Positions 1 through 12,612 of a DNA stretch of 64,000 bases are shown here, piece after piece. Positions within the stretch are counted from its first letter, which is position 1, and the number at the start of each line of letters is the position of its first letter. Made by a program: the position numbers and the translations under genes. Under the pieces are notes generated by a model. It searched no databases and had not been told where the DNA came from. It saw nothing but the letters and a program-made list of their open reading frames with translations. Source of the stretch: Maritalea porphyrae (GTDB lineage: Bacteria > Pseudomonadota > Alphaproteobacteria > Rhizobiales > Devosiaceae); NCBI RefSeq assembly GCF_030159895.1, contig NZ_BSNI01000002.1:2568306-2632305 (forward strand). Reading direction: 5' to 3'.

Positions 1-3150
<3,150 letters not shown>

Positions 3151-3207
3151 GCCACGGAATCCATCACAATTTGCAGATTCTGTCTAGCGCCTGAAAGCAG
3201 TGATACC

Positions 3208-4047
3208 CTAGCGATTTGAGAGCCAGTTGCCGCTTTCAACCTCAGGCGCGAGCCCCTGCTTTTGCAAAAGCTTGTAAGCATCTTCGTACCAACGGCTAGA
3301 TGGGTAGTTATGCCCCAACACAGCCGCAGCGGTTTTTGCTTCATTGACCAAACCGAGCGCCAAATAGGCTTCTGTGAGGCGCAATAGCGCTTCTTCCACA
3401 TGAGTTGACGTTTGATGGTCTTCAACAACAGTACGGAAGCGGTTGATCGCGGCAGTGTAGTTATTGTTACCCAGGTAATAGCGGCCCACCGACATCTCTT
3501 TGCCCGCCAATTGGTCTTTGGCGATCAAAATGCGTTCTTTTGCATCTTTGGCGTAACGAGAATTTGGGAAGTTATTGATGATCGCTTGGAAAGTCGCAAT
3601 CGCGTCTTCAGCAGTTTGCTGATCCCGCGTAATATCTTTCATCTGATTATATTGCGCAGCGCCCTTCATGTACATCGCGTATGGGGCGTCCTGAGATGAA
3701 GGGTAAAGCGCCAAGAAACGATCGGCAGCCAATATTGTCTTTTGGTACTGGCCGGTGCGTGCTGCGATATAAACAGTCATCAAACGTGAACGTTCTGAAT
3801 ATTCCGAATATGGATGCTGACGCTCTAGCTTGTCGAATGTCTTTTGTGCAGATAGATAGCGCTGATCTTCCACCTGACTAATGGCTTTGTCATAAAGCTC
3901 TTCAGCAGGGATGATTTCTTCTTCAACGATCTTCTTTTCGCCGAAGAGGCTAAACGCTGAACAGCCAGAAAGCGCGAGCGCCAACAACAAGACCGAAGTC
4001 AATCGAAATGAAGACTTTAGTGCACGCAACATACGTTCTATTCCCAT
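3208..4047 (-). CDS. bamD: Outer membrane assembly lipoprotein BamD (ComL)
   Basis: Lipoprotein of the BAM complex, which folds beta-barrel proteins into the outer membrane. The N-terminus has a basic stretch, a hydrophobic run and the lipobox LALSGC, whose cysteine would be lipidated. Tetratricopeptide-like repeats follow, for example the stretches around AQKTFDKLERQHPYS and AIATFQAIINNFPNS. The length, about 279 residues, is typical. The in-frame TTG at 4053 is less likely than ATG at 4047; ATG at 4032 is a second option and would still leave a full signal peptide. It lies between lpxC and recN, the common alphaproteobacterial order. Confidence 0.94.
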   Translation of the reverse strand: MGIERMLRALKSSFRLTSVLLLALALSGCSAFSLFGEKKIVEEEIIPAEELYDKAISQVEDQRYLSAQKTFDKLERQHPYSEYSERSRLMTVYIAARTGQYQKTILAADRFLALYPSSQDAPYAMYMKGAAQYNQMKDITRDQQTAEDAIATFQAIINNFPNSRYAKDAKERILIAKDQLAGKEMSVGRYYLGNNNYTAAINRFRTVVEDHQTSTHVEEALLRLTEAYLALGLVNEAKTAAAVLGHNYPSSRWYEDAYKLLQKQGLAPEVESGNWLSNR

Positions 4048-4147
4048 ACCCAAAACGCCTTCATTTCAACAAAACTCGGCAAAATCAAAATTGTCGCCAA
4101 GCGAGATAGCCCGCAAAACGAACGAAACTATGGCACAATGAATAAAA

Positions 4148-5104
4148 TTAGCCAACCGAGCGAATATAGCCCTGAGCTGTTAGACCAACAGGCACATCTT
4201 CCAAAGCGTCAAACTCGAGTGGCAAGTCCGAAGCATCGACAATATCGTAGTTTTGTTCACTGGCAAACAAACCGTTTAGCACCAAAGCGTTAAGCCCATG
4301 ACCGCCTTTGTATGAACGGAATTTGCCATAGATCGGCATACCAGCCAACGCTAGGTCACCTACAGCATCCAATAGCTTATGCCGCACAAACTCGTCTTCA
4401 AATCTCAATTCGCCTGGGTTCATGATTTTGTCTTCATCAACCGCAATAGAGTTTTCAAGAGATGAACCCAACGCGTACCCTGCCTGACGCAAGATTTTAG
4501 CATCCCGCAAAAAACCAAATGTGCGGGCCTTGGAGATATCCTCCGCGTACCGCGCAGGCGTCCAATCAAAAATCATCCGCTGGCGACCAATGACGTCGTT
4601 TTCAAAGTCGATTTCAACGTCGAATGCACGACCATTATATGGCTCAAGCGCCGCAAATGCATCATTTGAACGCACCAGAATAGACCGCTTGATCTTGATA
4701 AACTTCTTTTCTGCAGGTTGTATAGCGACGCCTGCCTCAACAATTGCGTCTACATAAACAGACGCACTGCCGTCAAGGACCGGACATTCTGGGCCATCAA
4801 CAACCAACATGGCATTATCGATGCCCAAACCAGAAAGCGCCGACACAACATGTTCAATCATTGAAATTGTGCCAGAATCGCCAAGATCAACAGCGGTGCA
4901 CAAATAGGTGCGTGCAACACGATCATGGATCAGTGGATAAACGTCCGAAACGCGCCCATCTTCGAATTTTCGGCAAATTGAATAGCCGCTATTTGGCTCT
5001 GCTGGTTGGATAATAAGACTGGATGGCTGCCCATTATGCACGCCAATGCCGGTAAAACTCAGTGCCTCTGCAATTGTGCACTGTTTGGTGGCAAGTCTTT
5101 TCAT
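4148..5104 (-). CDS. lpxC: UDP-3-O-acyl-N-acetylglucosamine deacetylase
   Basis: Zinc enzyme that carries out the committed deacetylation step of lipid A synthesis in the cytoplasm. It has 318 residues, the usual length. Visible zinc and catalytic residues are the histidine of MIEHVVSALSG, the His and Asp of HKLLDAVGDLAL, and the histidine of GGHGLNALV. The substrate loop is at GPECPVLDGSA. ATG start at 5104. A strong hairpin terminator separates it from ftsZ, so it probably has its own promoter near 5105-5160. A 43-base spacer separates its ATG from the lpxC-side foot of that hairpin region. Confidence 0.96.
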   Translation of the reverse strand: MKRLATKQCTIAEALSFTGIGVHNGQPSSLIIQPAEPNSGYSICRKFEDGRVSDVYPLIHDRVARTYLCTAVDLGDSGTISMIEHVVSALSGLGIDNAMLVVDGPECPVLDGSASVYVDAIVEAGVAIQPAEKKFIKIKRSILVRSNDAFAALEPYNGRAFDVEIDFENDVIGRQRMIFDWTPARYAEDISKARTFGFLRDAKILRQAGYALGSSLENSIAVDEDKIMNPGELRFEDEFVRHKLLDAVGDLALAGMPIYGKFRSYKGGHGLNALVLNGLFASEQNYDIVDASDLPLEFDALEDVPVGLTAQGYIRSVG

Positions 5105-5161
5105 ACTGATAACCCCAGCCTATCGCGCCCCGAGCGCGTTGCCCTTTTTCTTGGTACTAGT

Positions 5162-5206
5162 AAACAAAAAGCACCCAATGCGAAAGTCGCATTGGGTGCT
5201 TTTTTT
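5162..5206. terminator. Strong bidirectional intrinsic terminator between ftsZ and lpxC
   Basis: A perfect 13-bp stem has arms GCACCCAATGCGA (5171-5183) and TCGCATTGGGTGC (5187-5199) with a 3-base loop. It is flanked by T7 on the plus strand (5200-5206) and by an A-rich tract (5162-5170) that reads as Us on the minus strand. Both flanking genes are on the minus strand, so its main job must be to end the dcw transcript after ftsZ. Confidence 0.9.
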
Positions 5207-5223
5207 AGAAAATTCCCAAGATT

Positions 5224-6891
5224 CTATCCGTGCCGTTTCAAAAAGCTCGGAATTTCAAGCTGTTCTTTCTTAGGCGCATCCGCAGCAGGTGCGCGACCGG
5301 TACGATCAAGATTGCCTTGCGCACCTGGTGTTTCCACCCGTCGGCTTGGCGCACTTGCCTCAACAGCACTGCGAGCTGCAGCATCGTCAGCTGAAGCTTC
5401 AATCGCCTCATCCTCTTTTGGCTGTAGGCCAACATTGCTTGCCAAACGACGGAACAATGCACGGGCGTTTCGTGGCTCTGTCTCTGTTGCTTGTGATTGG
5501 GCTACGGCTTCACGCGCGGGCGCTGGCAGTTCATCAGCTCGTGGCATGCGACGTGGACCTGTAGGACGTTGTGCAGATTGGGGCACATAAGTCTTTACTG
5601 GCTCAACGTCTTTCACTTGTGGCCGTTCATCAATCTCTGCCTGCACAGGGTCGGCAGATGGGATGTATGGCTCGACAGTCACTTCGCTTTCTTTTGCAAG
5701 GTGAGCATGACCTTCTTCAAGTGCTGCATTTACGGCCTTCTGCATTTCCGCATCAAGCTGATCTACAGGGCTTGGTGCCGCAGCTTTCACGGGCTCTGCG
5801 CGTGGCGTTTCCATTTTTGGCGCAGCAGTCACTGGCTCAGAAGCTTTCACTTCACGTTTTACATGGATCGCACGATCAGCATTTGGTTGAACTGGATCCA
5901 TGGCCTGCACCATTGCAGCATCAGTGCCTGTCGCGACAACTGAGACCCGAATTCTGCCCTCAAGGCTATCATCGAATGTTGCACCTAGAATTATATTGGC
6001 GTCTGAATCTACTTCTTCACGAATGCGGCTTGCAGCCTCATCCACTTCATAAAGCGTCATATCTTTACCGCCGGTAATCGAGATCAAGAGACCTCGAGCA
6101 CCTTGCATTGACACATCATCCAGCAATGGATTTGCAATTGCCGCTTCAGCAGCGTGACGCGCACGATCTTCGCCTTCGGCTTCACCTGTACCCATCATGG
6201 CTTTACCCATACCGCGCATTACAGCACGAACGTCAGCAAAGTCGAGGTTGATTAGGCCCTCTTTGACCATCAAGTCGGTGATACACGCAACACCTGAGAA
6301 GAGCACTTCGTCAGCCATTGAAAACGCATCAGCGAATGTTGTCTTGTCGTTGGCAACACGGAATAGGTTTTGGTTCGGGATCACAATGAGTGTGTCGACG
6401 TGGCGATGCAACTCATCAATGCCGTCGTCAGCAAGGCGCATGCGTCGCGCGCCCTCGAACTGGAATGGCTTGGTAACAACACCAACGGTCAATATCCCCT
6501 GTTCACGTGCAGCGCGTGCAACAACTGGCGCAGCGCCAGTCCCTGTACCACCGCCCATACCGGCGGTAATAAACGCCATATGCGAACCACTTAGGTGATC
6601 GTTGATCTCGTCGATTGTCTCTTCGGCTGCTGCTCGCCCTACTTCTGGGTGCGAACCTGCGCCTAGACCTTCGGTAACTCCCACGCCAAGCTGCACAACG
6701 CGCTCTGCCTTGGACAAAGCCAGTGCTTGCGCGTCTGTATTGGCAACAACAAATTCCACACCCTCAAGGCCGGAATCGATCATATTGTTCACGGCGTTTC
6801 CGCCGGCACCGCCAACACCAAACACAGTGATGCGTGGTTTGAGTTCGTGAATATCTGGAATTTGAAGTTTGATGCTCATTTCTGGCCCCAT
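5224..6891 (-). CDS. ftsZ: Cell division GTPase FtsZ
   Basis: Tubulin homologue that forms the division ring. The GTPase core has GGAGGNAV at residues 27-34 and the tubulin signature GGGTGTG at 113-119. The protein has 555 residues against about 380-390 in enterics. The extra length is a long acidic, proline-rich linker of roughly 200 residues, common in Rhizobiales, followed by the terminal peptide [10 protein letters not shown] that binds FtsA and similar partners. ATG at 6891 has AGGAG five bases upstream, so it is preferred over ATG at 6879. It follows ftsA after 201 bases that may hold its own promoter, and ends at a strong terminator. Confidence 0.97.
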   Translation of the reverse strand: MGPEMSIKLQIPDIHELKPRITVFGVGGAGGNAVNNMIDSGLEGVEFVVANTDAQALALSKAERVVQLGVGVTEGLGAGSHPEVGRAAAEETIDEINDHLSGSHMAFITAGMGGGTGTGAAPVVARAAREQGILTVGVVTKPFQFEGARRMRLADDGIDELHRHVDTLIVIPNQNLFRVANDKTTFADAFSMADEVLFSGVACITDLMVKEGLINLDFADVRAVMRGMGKAMMGTGEAEGEDRARHAAEAAIANPLLDDVSMQGARGLLISITGGKDMTLYEVDEAASRIREEVDSDANIILGATFDDSLEGRIRVSVVATGTDAAMVQAMDPVQPNADRAIHVKREVKASEPVTAAPKMETPRAEPVKAAAPSPVDQLDAEMQKAVNAALEEGHAHLAKESEVTVEPYIPSADPVQAEIDERPQVKDVEPVKTYVPQSAQRPTGPRRMPRADELPAPAREAVAQSQATETEPRNARALFRRLASNVGLQPKEDEAIEASADDAAARSAVEASAPSRRVETPGAQGNLDRTGRAPAADAPKKEQLEIPSFLKRHG

Positions 6892-6925
6892 TGTGCTCCT
6901 GAACTCCAGAATTACGCCTAGATCG

Positions 6926-6940
6926 TTAAGCCATCCCTAA
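6926..6940. promoter_or_regulatory. Possible CtrA-like site upstream of ftsZ
   Basis: TTAA, seven bases, then CTAA, resembling the alphaproteobacterial CtrA consensus TTAA-N7-TTAA with one mismatch. It lies 35-49 bases before the ftsZ start codon in an AT-rich spacer with several further TTAA words. CtrA control of ftsZ is known in Caulobacter; here it is only inferred. Confidence 0.3.
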
Positions 6941-7092
6941 CAATTGGATCATTTTCATTAACTTTCGTGCAATTTGCATCACAAATTCACGTTGTTAAAC
7001 AATGTGTTTAGCTTAACAGAACCTTAAGGCGCACCAAACCCTACAGCGCGAAGTACTGCATATTTAGTTCTGCGATGAGATTGAGTTGCCAG

Positions 7093-8406
7093 CTAGAAAC
7101 TAGTGCGCAGCCAGTTGCCAATACGTGAAAAGTAGCCGTCTGTGCCCGTCAATTTGTGTTGCACCACAGGCTCGACATATTCCAGTTCGCAAACCTGCGG
7201 ATAGATCAACATACCAACAACGGTTGAGAACGCGGGACCCTTTGCAACGGTCGGCAAATTGGCCACGCCCAACGGACGACCCTGCCGCACGTTGCGCGCA
7301 AGAATGCGTCGTGCCAGCTCAGAAAGACCAGTCAATTCGCTGCCGCCTCCTGTGAGTACAAACCGACGACCACAGACATCCATCATGCCTGTTGCCACCA
7401 TTCGGTCGCGCAACACGGTCAGGATTTCCTCAACCCGCGGGCGCACAATTCGTGTCAGTGTCGAACGTGGTATTTGAGTTGGCGCTTCGTTCTCTTCAGA
7501 ACCAACCGGCTGAATGGGCACGAGATCACGCTCATCGCTTTGGCCGGGCAGAACGCTGGTATAAAGTGTCTTCAATCGCTCTGCATCTTCGATGCCGACA
7601 GAAAGCTGTCGAGCGATGTCCAACGTAATGTTATGGCCACCCACAGCAATGGCGTCGGCGTAAACCAGATAGCCATCCTTAAAGACGCTCAAAGTTGTGG
7701 TTGAACCACCAAAATCAATTGCCGCCACACCAAGCGAGGCTTCGTCATCAACTAGGGCAGACAAACCACTCGCGTAAGGCGTAGCCATAAAAGCCTGAAC
7801 CTGCAGGTGGCATTTGTTCAAAACCAATTCCACGTTGCGCATAGCCAGCGTTTCTGCAGTAACGACCGAGACGTCCACCCCAAGTGTTTGCCCCACCATG
7901 CCGCGGGGATCGCGGATACCACTATGCCCGTCAAGCGAATAGCCGATAGGCAAGGCATGCAACACCGCACGATCTTCGCGTACCGAACGTTCATTGACCG
8001 TGCGCAGAACCTTCTCCAAGTCGCGGTCTTCAACTTCATGCCCATCTAGTGAGACACTTGCCGAAAATGTCTCGGAGCCGAGGCGACCTGCAGAAATATT
8101 CACCACGATAGACTGAACGGTGACACCTGCGTTGCGTTCAGCCATACCAACGACAGAACGAATAGCATGCTCTGCTTGGTCAATATCGGTGACCACGCCA
8201 CCTTTGACGCCAGCAGATGGCCCATAGGCGAACCCCAAAATCTCAACGCTGTGCGTGCGCCCTTTTAAGGCCTTGCCTTCATCGCGTGGGCTAAGCCGTG
8301 CAACCACACAACAAATCTTTGTGGAGCCAATGTCCAGTACAGTGATTAGACTCGAGCGGCCCGGTTGTAGCGGCTTCAATCTTGCAGTCATGGCTTCATT
8401 TAGCAT
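7093..8406 (-). CDS. ftsA: Cell division protein FtsA
   Basis: Actin-like ATPase that anchors FtsZ to the inner membrane and recruits later division proteins. It has 437 residues. Phosphate-binding and adenosine motifs of the actin fold are seen at VLDIGSTKICCVVARL near the N-terminus, at AAIDFGGSTTTLSVF in the middle, and at VLTGGGSELTGL. The C-terminal peptide ending in WLRTSF is consistent with the membrane-targeting helix. ATG start at 8406; its first base is the last base of the ftsQ stop (TAATG), so translation is coupled. The 201 bases after it lead to ftsZ. Confidence 0.97.
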   Translation of the reverse strand: MLNEAMTARLKPLQPGRSSLITVLDIGSTKICCVVARLSPRDEGKALKGRTHSVEILGFAYGPSAGVKGGVVTDIDQAEHAIRSVVGMAERNAGVTVQSIVVNISAGRLGSETFSASVSLDGHEVEDRDLEKVLRTVNERSVREDRAVLHALPIGYSLDGHSGIRDPRGMVGQTLGVDVSVVTAETLAMRNVELVLNKCHLQVQAFMATPYASGLSALVDDEASLGVAAIDFGGSTTTLSVFKDGYLVYADAIAVGGHNITLDIARQLSVGIEDAERLKTLYTSVLPGQSDERDLVPIQPVGSEENEAPTQIPRSTLTRIVRPRVEEILTVLRDRMVATGMMDVCGRRFVLTGGGSELTGLSELARRILARNVRQGRPLGVANLPTVAKGPAFSTVVGMLIYPQVCELEYVEPVVQHKLTGTDGYFSRIGNWLRTSF

Positions 8407-9320
8407 TATTGCTGTTCCCCTTCTGGAGCTTCAACAGGTGTGCGATCAACGGGGCGAATAGCGATATAGTCTTTCAAGCGCATATCCAGAATAGCGATGT
8501 CACGCTCAAATAGCTGGTGCTGATTTTCCATCGCTACAATTTGTGCAAGTGCAGCATCAGCGCCCACTTCAGGCAGCATGATACGTAAACCGGTATCGTA
8601 AATCAGATCCCAACGACGATCACCAATACGGCTTGAAGCCAACAGCCCCTCATTTAGCGTTGGAAATTGTCTCAACAACTCAATCATTGCAGGCACATCA
8701 TCGGCTGCGCCATCACCCACAAACAGAGGCAAGCCTTCGATTGGTGTTTCAACAGGCGCGATCCGATTGCCTGCACCGTCGATTGCAAAATTCACGCCAT
8801 CGACTGTCCAAATGGCTACCGGCTGCTTTTCAACCAATTCTACGATCAAAGAATTTGGATAGACCTTACGAATGGTGGCACTTTCGATGCTCGGCAGAGC
8901 TTCAAGACGAACCCGCGCAGCTTCAGCATCAAAGTTTACGAGAGACAGATTGGGCTCCAGCCCCACTGCACCAAACAAAAGCTCTTCGTTTGTCAACGCG
9001 TAGCCAGACAATGAAAGCTCTGCAACCGACAGTCCTGCCTGTGCGAACAAGGAAGAAACACGGCCAGAAAAATCTTCAAAGTAATTCGCAATATGGGTGC
9101 GATTGGCAATACCTGCTGCGCCAATTCCTGCAACCAAAAACAAGGCGATAAGCCGAATAGCCAATTGTTTGTGGAGCACCCATAAGTTGCGTGACTGAGC
9201 AGCGATCAAATGAGTTGCTCGACGCACCACCAGGTCAGCACCGAGCGGCTTTGCAACAACAATAGCTTGTGACGGCTTGTCGGCCTTTACCTGTTGCAAC
9301 TCGCGTCCTCCACGATCCAC
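8406..9320 (-). CDS. ftsQ: Cell division protein FtsQ
   Basis: Bitopic inner-membrane protein of the FtsQLB subcomplex. It has 304 residues: a basic cytoplasmic N-terminus of about 50 residues, one membrane segment near LIALFLVAGIGAAGIA, then a POTRA domain (ALPSIESATIRKVYPNSLIVELVEKQP) and a beta domain. The start is taken as GTG at 9320, which overlaps the 3' end of ddl by 34 bases. No better in-frame start follows before the membrane segment, and no stronger ribosome site was seen. Confidence in the function is high, in the exact start moderate. Confidence 0.93.
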   Translation of the reverse strand: MDRGGRELQQVKADKPSQAIVVAKPLGADLVVRRATHLIAAQSRNLWVLHKQLAIRLIALFLVAGIGAAGIANRTHIANYFEDFSGRVSSLFAQAGLSVAELSLSGYALTNEELLFGAVGLEPNLSLVNFDAEAARVRLEALPSIESATIRKVYPNSLIVELVEKQPVAIWTVDGVNFAIDGAGNRIAPVETPIEGLPLFVGDGAADDVPAMIELLRQFPTLNEGLLASSRIGDRRWDLIYDTGLRIMLPEVGADAALAQIVAMENQHQLFERDIAILDMRLKDYIAIRPVDRTPVEAPEGEQQ

Positions 9321-10207
9321 GATACAAGTTCCTCAAATCCATGCCCGGCATGCTTTGCCAACTCTGGCACCAATGACGTTTGGGTCATCCCTGGCTGCGT
9401 GTTGATTTCCAAACAGATCAACTCGCCTTCTCGCCCGGCATGTTCCATATAACGGAAATCCGTACGCGTGATGCCGCGACAGCCAAGTACTTCATGCGCT
9501 TTTAATGCTAGTTTTTGAACAGTCTGGTAAATTTTCGGTGAAACAGGCGCAGGCAATAAATGCTCTGATCCGCCAACTTCATACTTTGCTTCGTAATTGT
9601 AGAAGTGCAAGTCCGTGACAATCTCCGTCACCCCAAGCGCGACGCCGCCCATTACCGCACATGTCAGCTCCCGACCAGGAATATAGCGCTCGACCATCAG
9701 ATGATCGTCGCCCTTCCAATCAGATCGCAAGATTTCTTGCGGTGGATGCGTCGTTCCGGTCTTAACTATAAATACGCCGACACTTGATCCATCATTGTAA
9801 GGTTTAATGACGTATGGCGGCGGCATTTGGTGCTTGCCTGCGATTTCGTCGCGGTGAGCGATAATGTGGTCTGTAACAGGGATACCCGCAGACTTAAACA
9901 ACATCTTGGATTGATGCTTGTCCATAGCAAGTGCAGAGGCGAGCACTCCAGAATGGGTGTATGGAATACCCATCACTTCTAAGACACCCTGTACCATCCC
10001 ATCTTCGCCATAGCGGCCATGAAGTGCGTTAAACGCAACATCCGGCTTAACGTCGGCCAATTGCGTCGCAATATCGCGGCCCACATCGATCAGGCTAACT
10101 TGATACCCCGCACGTTCAAGTGCTGCGCCGCATTCGCGGCCCGTGGAGAGCGAAACCTCACGTTCGTTTGACCAGCCGCCATATAGAACCGCAACATGCT
10201 TTGTCAT
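9287..10207 (-). CDS. ddl: D-alanine--D-alanine ligase
   Basis: ATP-grasp enzyme that makes the D-Ala-D-Ala dipeptide for peptidoglycan. It is about 306 residues long, normal for DdlB. Conserved stretches are VAVLYGGWSNEREVSL (N-terminal), the ATP-grasp segment around PPYVIKPYNDGSSVGV, and the Mg2+-binding EINTQPGMTQTSLVPELA at the C-terminus. ATG at 10207 is chosen over an in-frame TTG at 10213 because it starts the conserved MTKHVAVLYGG; it begins two bases after the murB stop. The 3' end overlaps ftsQ. Confidence 0.96.
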   Translation of the reverse strand: MTKHVAVLYGGWSNEREVSLSTGRECGAALERAGYQVSLIDVGRDIATQLADVKPDVAFNALHGRYGEDGMVQGVLEVMGIPYTHSGVLASALAMDKHQSKMLFKSAGIPVTDHIIAHRDEIAGKHQMPPPYVIKPYNDGSSVGVFIVKTGTTHPPQEILRSDWKGDDHLMVERYIPGRELTCAVMGGVALGVTEIVTDLHFYNYEAKYEVGGSEHLLPAPVSPKIYQTVQKLALKAHEVLGCRGITRTDFRYMEHAGREGELICLEINTQPGMTQTSLVPELAKHAGHGFEELVSWIVEDASCNR

Positions 10208-10209
10208 GA

Positions 10210-11187
10210 TCAAACCTGACCGGTGAACACGTCACCATCTAGAAATTCACGCACTTCTTTTCCTGGCACAAAGTGCCCCATCCGTCGGATTTCCCACTTC
10301 AATTCGATGCCAGAATTCTCGCGAACTTTGTTCCGCACGGTTTCGCCAAGCGTTTCAATGTCGTGTGCCGTTGCATCTCCAAGATTGAGCAAGAAGTTGC
10401 AGTGCAATTCGCTCACCTGCGCATTGCCCACCTGCAACCCGCGGCCGCCAGCAGCGTCGACGAGCTTCCAGCTAGAATGCCCTTCAGGGTTTTTGAATGT
10501 TGAACCACCAGTGCGCGAACGCGTCGGCTGCGATGTTTCGCGCCGCTCGGTGATTTCCTTCATCCGAGACTTAATGTCTTCAGGGTCGCCCGCAAAGCCT
10601 TGGTAAACGGCTGAGGTGAAGATGATGCCGCGTGGGCCATTATTTTTGCGGTACTTGTAACCCATATCCGCATTGGTCAGTTTAACGATTTCGCCGTCAC
10701 GTTTGACGCCACGCAATTCAACCATTCGGTCTTTAGTTTCAGTGCCATAACAACCCGCATTCATATATAACGCGCCGCCAATTCCACCCGGAATGCCGCG
10801 GTAGAAAGTTAGGCCATCGATCCCGGCATCCGCAGCGGCTGTCGCCACTTTTACGTCTGGAAGCGCCGTCCCTACTCGAATTTTGTAATCGTCAAGTACT
10901 TCTGTGGAACCAAACCCCTTTGCAGACAGGCGAATAACCACACCATCCAACCCGCCATCACGGATCAAAAGGTTTGAACCCAAACCGATAACGGTGATTT
11001 TGATGTCTTTTGGCAAATGCTTGAGGAAATATTGCAGGTCTTCTTCATCTTTAGGTTGGAAGAAAAGCTGCGCCGGTCCACCAACACGGAACCACGTAAT
11101 CTCTGATAGCAATTGATTTGGCACCAAACGGCCACGGACGCCATCAATCCAGTCTGAGAATTGGGGCAAAAGGTCGGGAAAACTCAT
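10210..11187 (-). CDS. murB: UDP-N-acetylenolpyruvoylglucosamine reductase
   Basis: FAD-dependent enzyme that reduces UDP-GlcNAc-enolpyruvate to UDP-MurNAc. It has 325 residues. Seen: the FAD-binding stretch GLGSNLLIRDGGLDG, NAGCYG, the YKYRKN loop, and SRTGGSTFKNPEG carrying the catalytic serine of type II MurB. The ATG at 11187 directly follows the murC stop with no spacer (TAGATG), a sign of coupled translation. Confidence 0.97.
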   Translation of the reverse strand: MSFPDLLPQFSDWIDGVRGRLVPNQLLSEITWFRVGGPAQLFFQPKDEEDLQYFLKHLPKDIKITVIGLGSNLLIRDGGLDGVVIRLSAKGFGSTEVLDDYKIRVGTALPDVKVATAAADAGIDGLTFYRGIPGGIGGALYMNAGCYGTETKDRMVELRGVKRDGEIVKLTNADMGYKYRKNNGPRGIIFTSAVYQGFAGDPEDIKSRMKEITERRETSQPTRSRTGGSTFKNPEGHSSWKLVDAAGGRGLQVGNAQVSELHCNFLLNLGDATAHDIETLGETVRNKVRENSGIELKWEIRRMGHFVPGKEVREFLDGDVFTGQV

Positions 11188-12600
11188 CTATTTATCTCCA
11201 ATAAGAGCTTGAAGTTCACTTGGCAGCTTGGCTGCCCATTGTGTGATTGAGCCTGCCCCCAGACACACCACATAGTCCCCTTTTTTGATGCGTGCCGCCA
11301 AAACTGGCGCCAACGCTTCTGGTCGATCGACAACCCGCGCATCGCGGTGGCCCTTAGCCCGAAGTCGCTCCACCAAACTTTCATGGCTAACGCCATCAAT
11401 CGGCTGTTCTCCCGCGGCAAAAACCGGCGCCACAAGCACAGTATCTGCATCGTTGAAACAGCTCGCAAACTCTTCAAACAAATCATCCAAACGCGAATAG
11501 CGGTGGGGCTGCACAATCGCAATCACATCGCCCTTCGTCGCCGATCGCGCAGCTTTTAGAACCGAAGAAATCTCAACTGGGTGATGCGCGTAATCATCAA
11601 TGATCCGCGTTCCCGCGACTTCACCAACTGTTGTAAAGCGACGTTTGACGCCCGAGAATTTATCAAGGCCTGCACGAATATCGTCCGCATCCACATGCAA
11701 CTGGTGCGCCACCGCAATTGCAGCTGTTGCGTTCAAAACATTGTAGATGCCCGGCATCGGCAACACCAAGTCTTTGATGACCTCAGATGTTCCGGCTAAG
11801 CGATCACGAATTTCAACAGAAAACACGGACTTGCCGTCTTTGTTACGCACATCCTTGAGCAACACATCAGCTTGTGGGTTCTGTCCGTATGTGATGATCC
11901 GACGGTCAGTTACCTTGCCAACCAGGTCTTGCACGGTCGGGTGGTCCAGACACATCACTGCAAACCCATAAAAGGGTACGTTTTCAACAAACGTCAAAAA
12001 TGCGTTCTGAACCGCTTCGAAATCACCATAATGGTCCAAATGCTCCGCGTCGACGTTGGTCACAATTGCGACGTCCGCTGGCAGTTTGACGAATGTACCA
12101 TCGCTCTCATCAGCTTCAACGACCATCCAGTCGCCATCACCTAGGCGCGCATTGGTGCCATATGCATTGATGATGCCACCATTGATAACGGTAGGGTCGA
12201 CACCGCCAGCATCAAGCAAGCTAGCCACCAAAGAAGTGGTTGTTGTTTTGCCGTGGGTACCGCCAATCGCAATGGCGTTCTTGAACCGCATGATCTCTGC
12301 AAGCATTTCAGCGCGACGCACCACGGGCAAAGAGCGCTCGCGCGCTGCAATAAGCTCAGGGTTGTCTGATTTGATTGCCGATGAAATCACCACAACTGCG
12401 GCGCTGTCCAAATTTTCCGCGCGCTGACCAATGTCGACGTGAATGCCTTTTTCCTGCAGGCGCTGCACGTTTGGGTTCAAAGACAAATCCGAACCGCGCA
12501 CCTCATAACCCTGATTGTGCAAAACCTCGGCTATGCCGCTCATGCCAATGCCGCCAATTCCAACAAAATGAACTGGCCCGATATTTTGTGGCATCTTCAT
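11188..12600 (-). CDS. murC: UDP-N-acetylmuramate--L-alanine ligase
   Basis: Adds L-alanine, the first residue of the peptidoglycan stem peptide. It has 470 residues. Motifs: the nucleotide fold [18 protein letters not shown] at the N-terminus, the P-loop [16 protein letters not shown], the central [10 protein letters not shown], and [10 protein letters not shown] in the C-terminal part. Two in-frame ATGs lie at 12600 and 12594; the first is used. It follows murG after 12 bases and abuts murB. Confidence 0.97.
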   Translation of the reverse strand: MKMPQNIGPVHFVGIGGIGMSGIAEVLHNQGYEVRGSDLSLNPNVQRLQEKGIHVDIGQRAENLDSAAVVVISSAIKSDNPELIAARERSLPVVRRAEMLAEIMRFKNAIAIGGTHGKTTTTSLVASLLDAGGVDPTVINGGIINAYGTNARLGDGDWMVVEADESDGTFVKLPADVAIVTNVDAEHLDHYGDFEAVQNAFLTFVENVPFYGFAVMCLDHPTVQDLVGKVTDRRIITYGQNPQADVLLKDVRNKDGKSVFSVEIRDRLAGTSEVIKDLVLPMPGIYNVLNATAAIAVAHQLHVDADDIRAGLDKFSGVKRRFTTVGEVAGTRIIDDYAHHPVEISSVLKAARSATKGDVIAIVQPHRYSRLDDLFEEFASCFNDADTVLVAPVFAAGEQPIDGVSHESLVERLRAKGHRDARVVDRPEALAPVLAARIKKGDYVVCLGAGSITQWAAKLPSELQALIGDK

Positions 12601-12612
12601 ATCGATGCTCTC

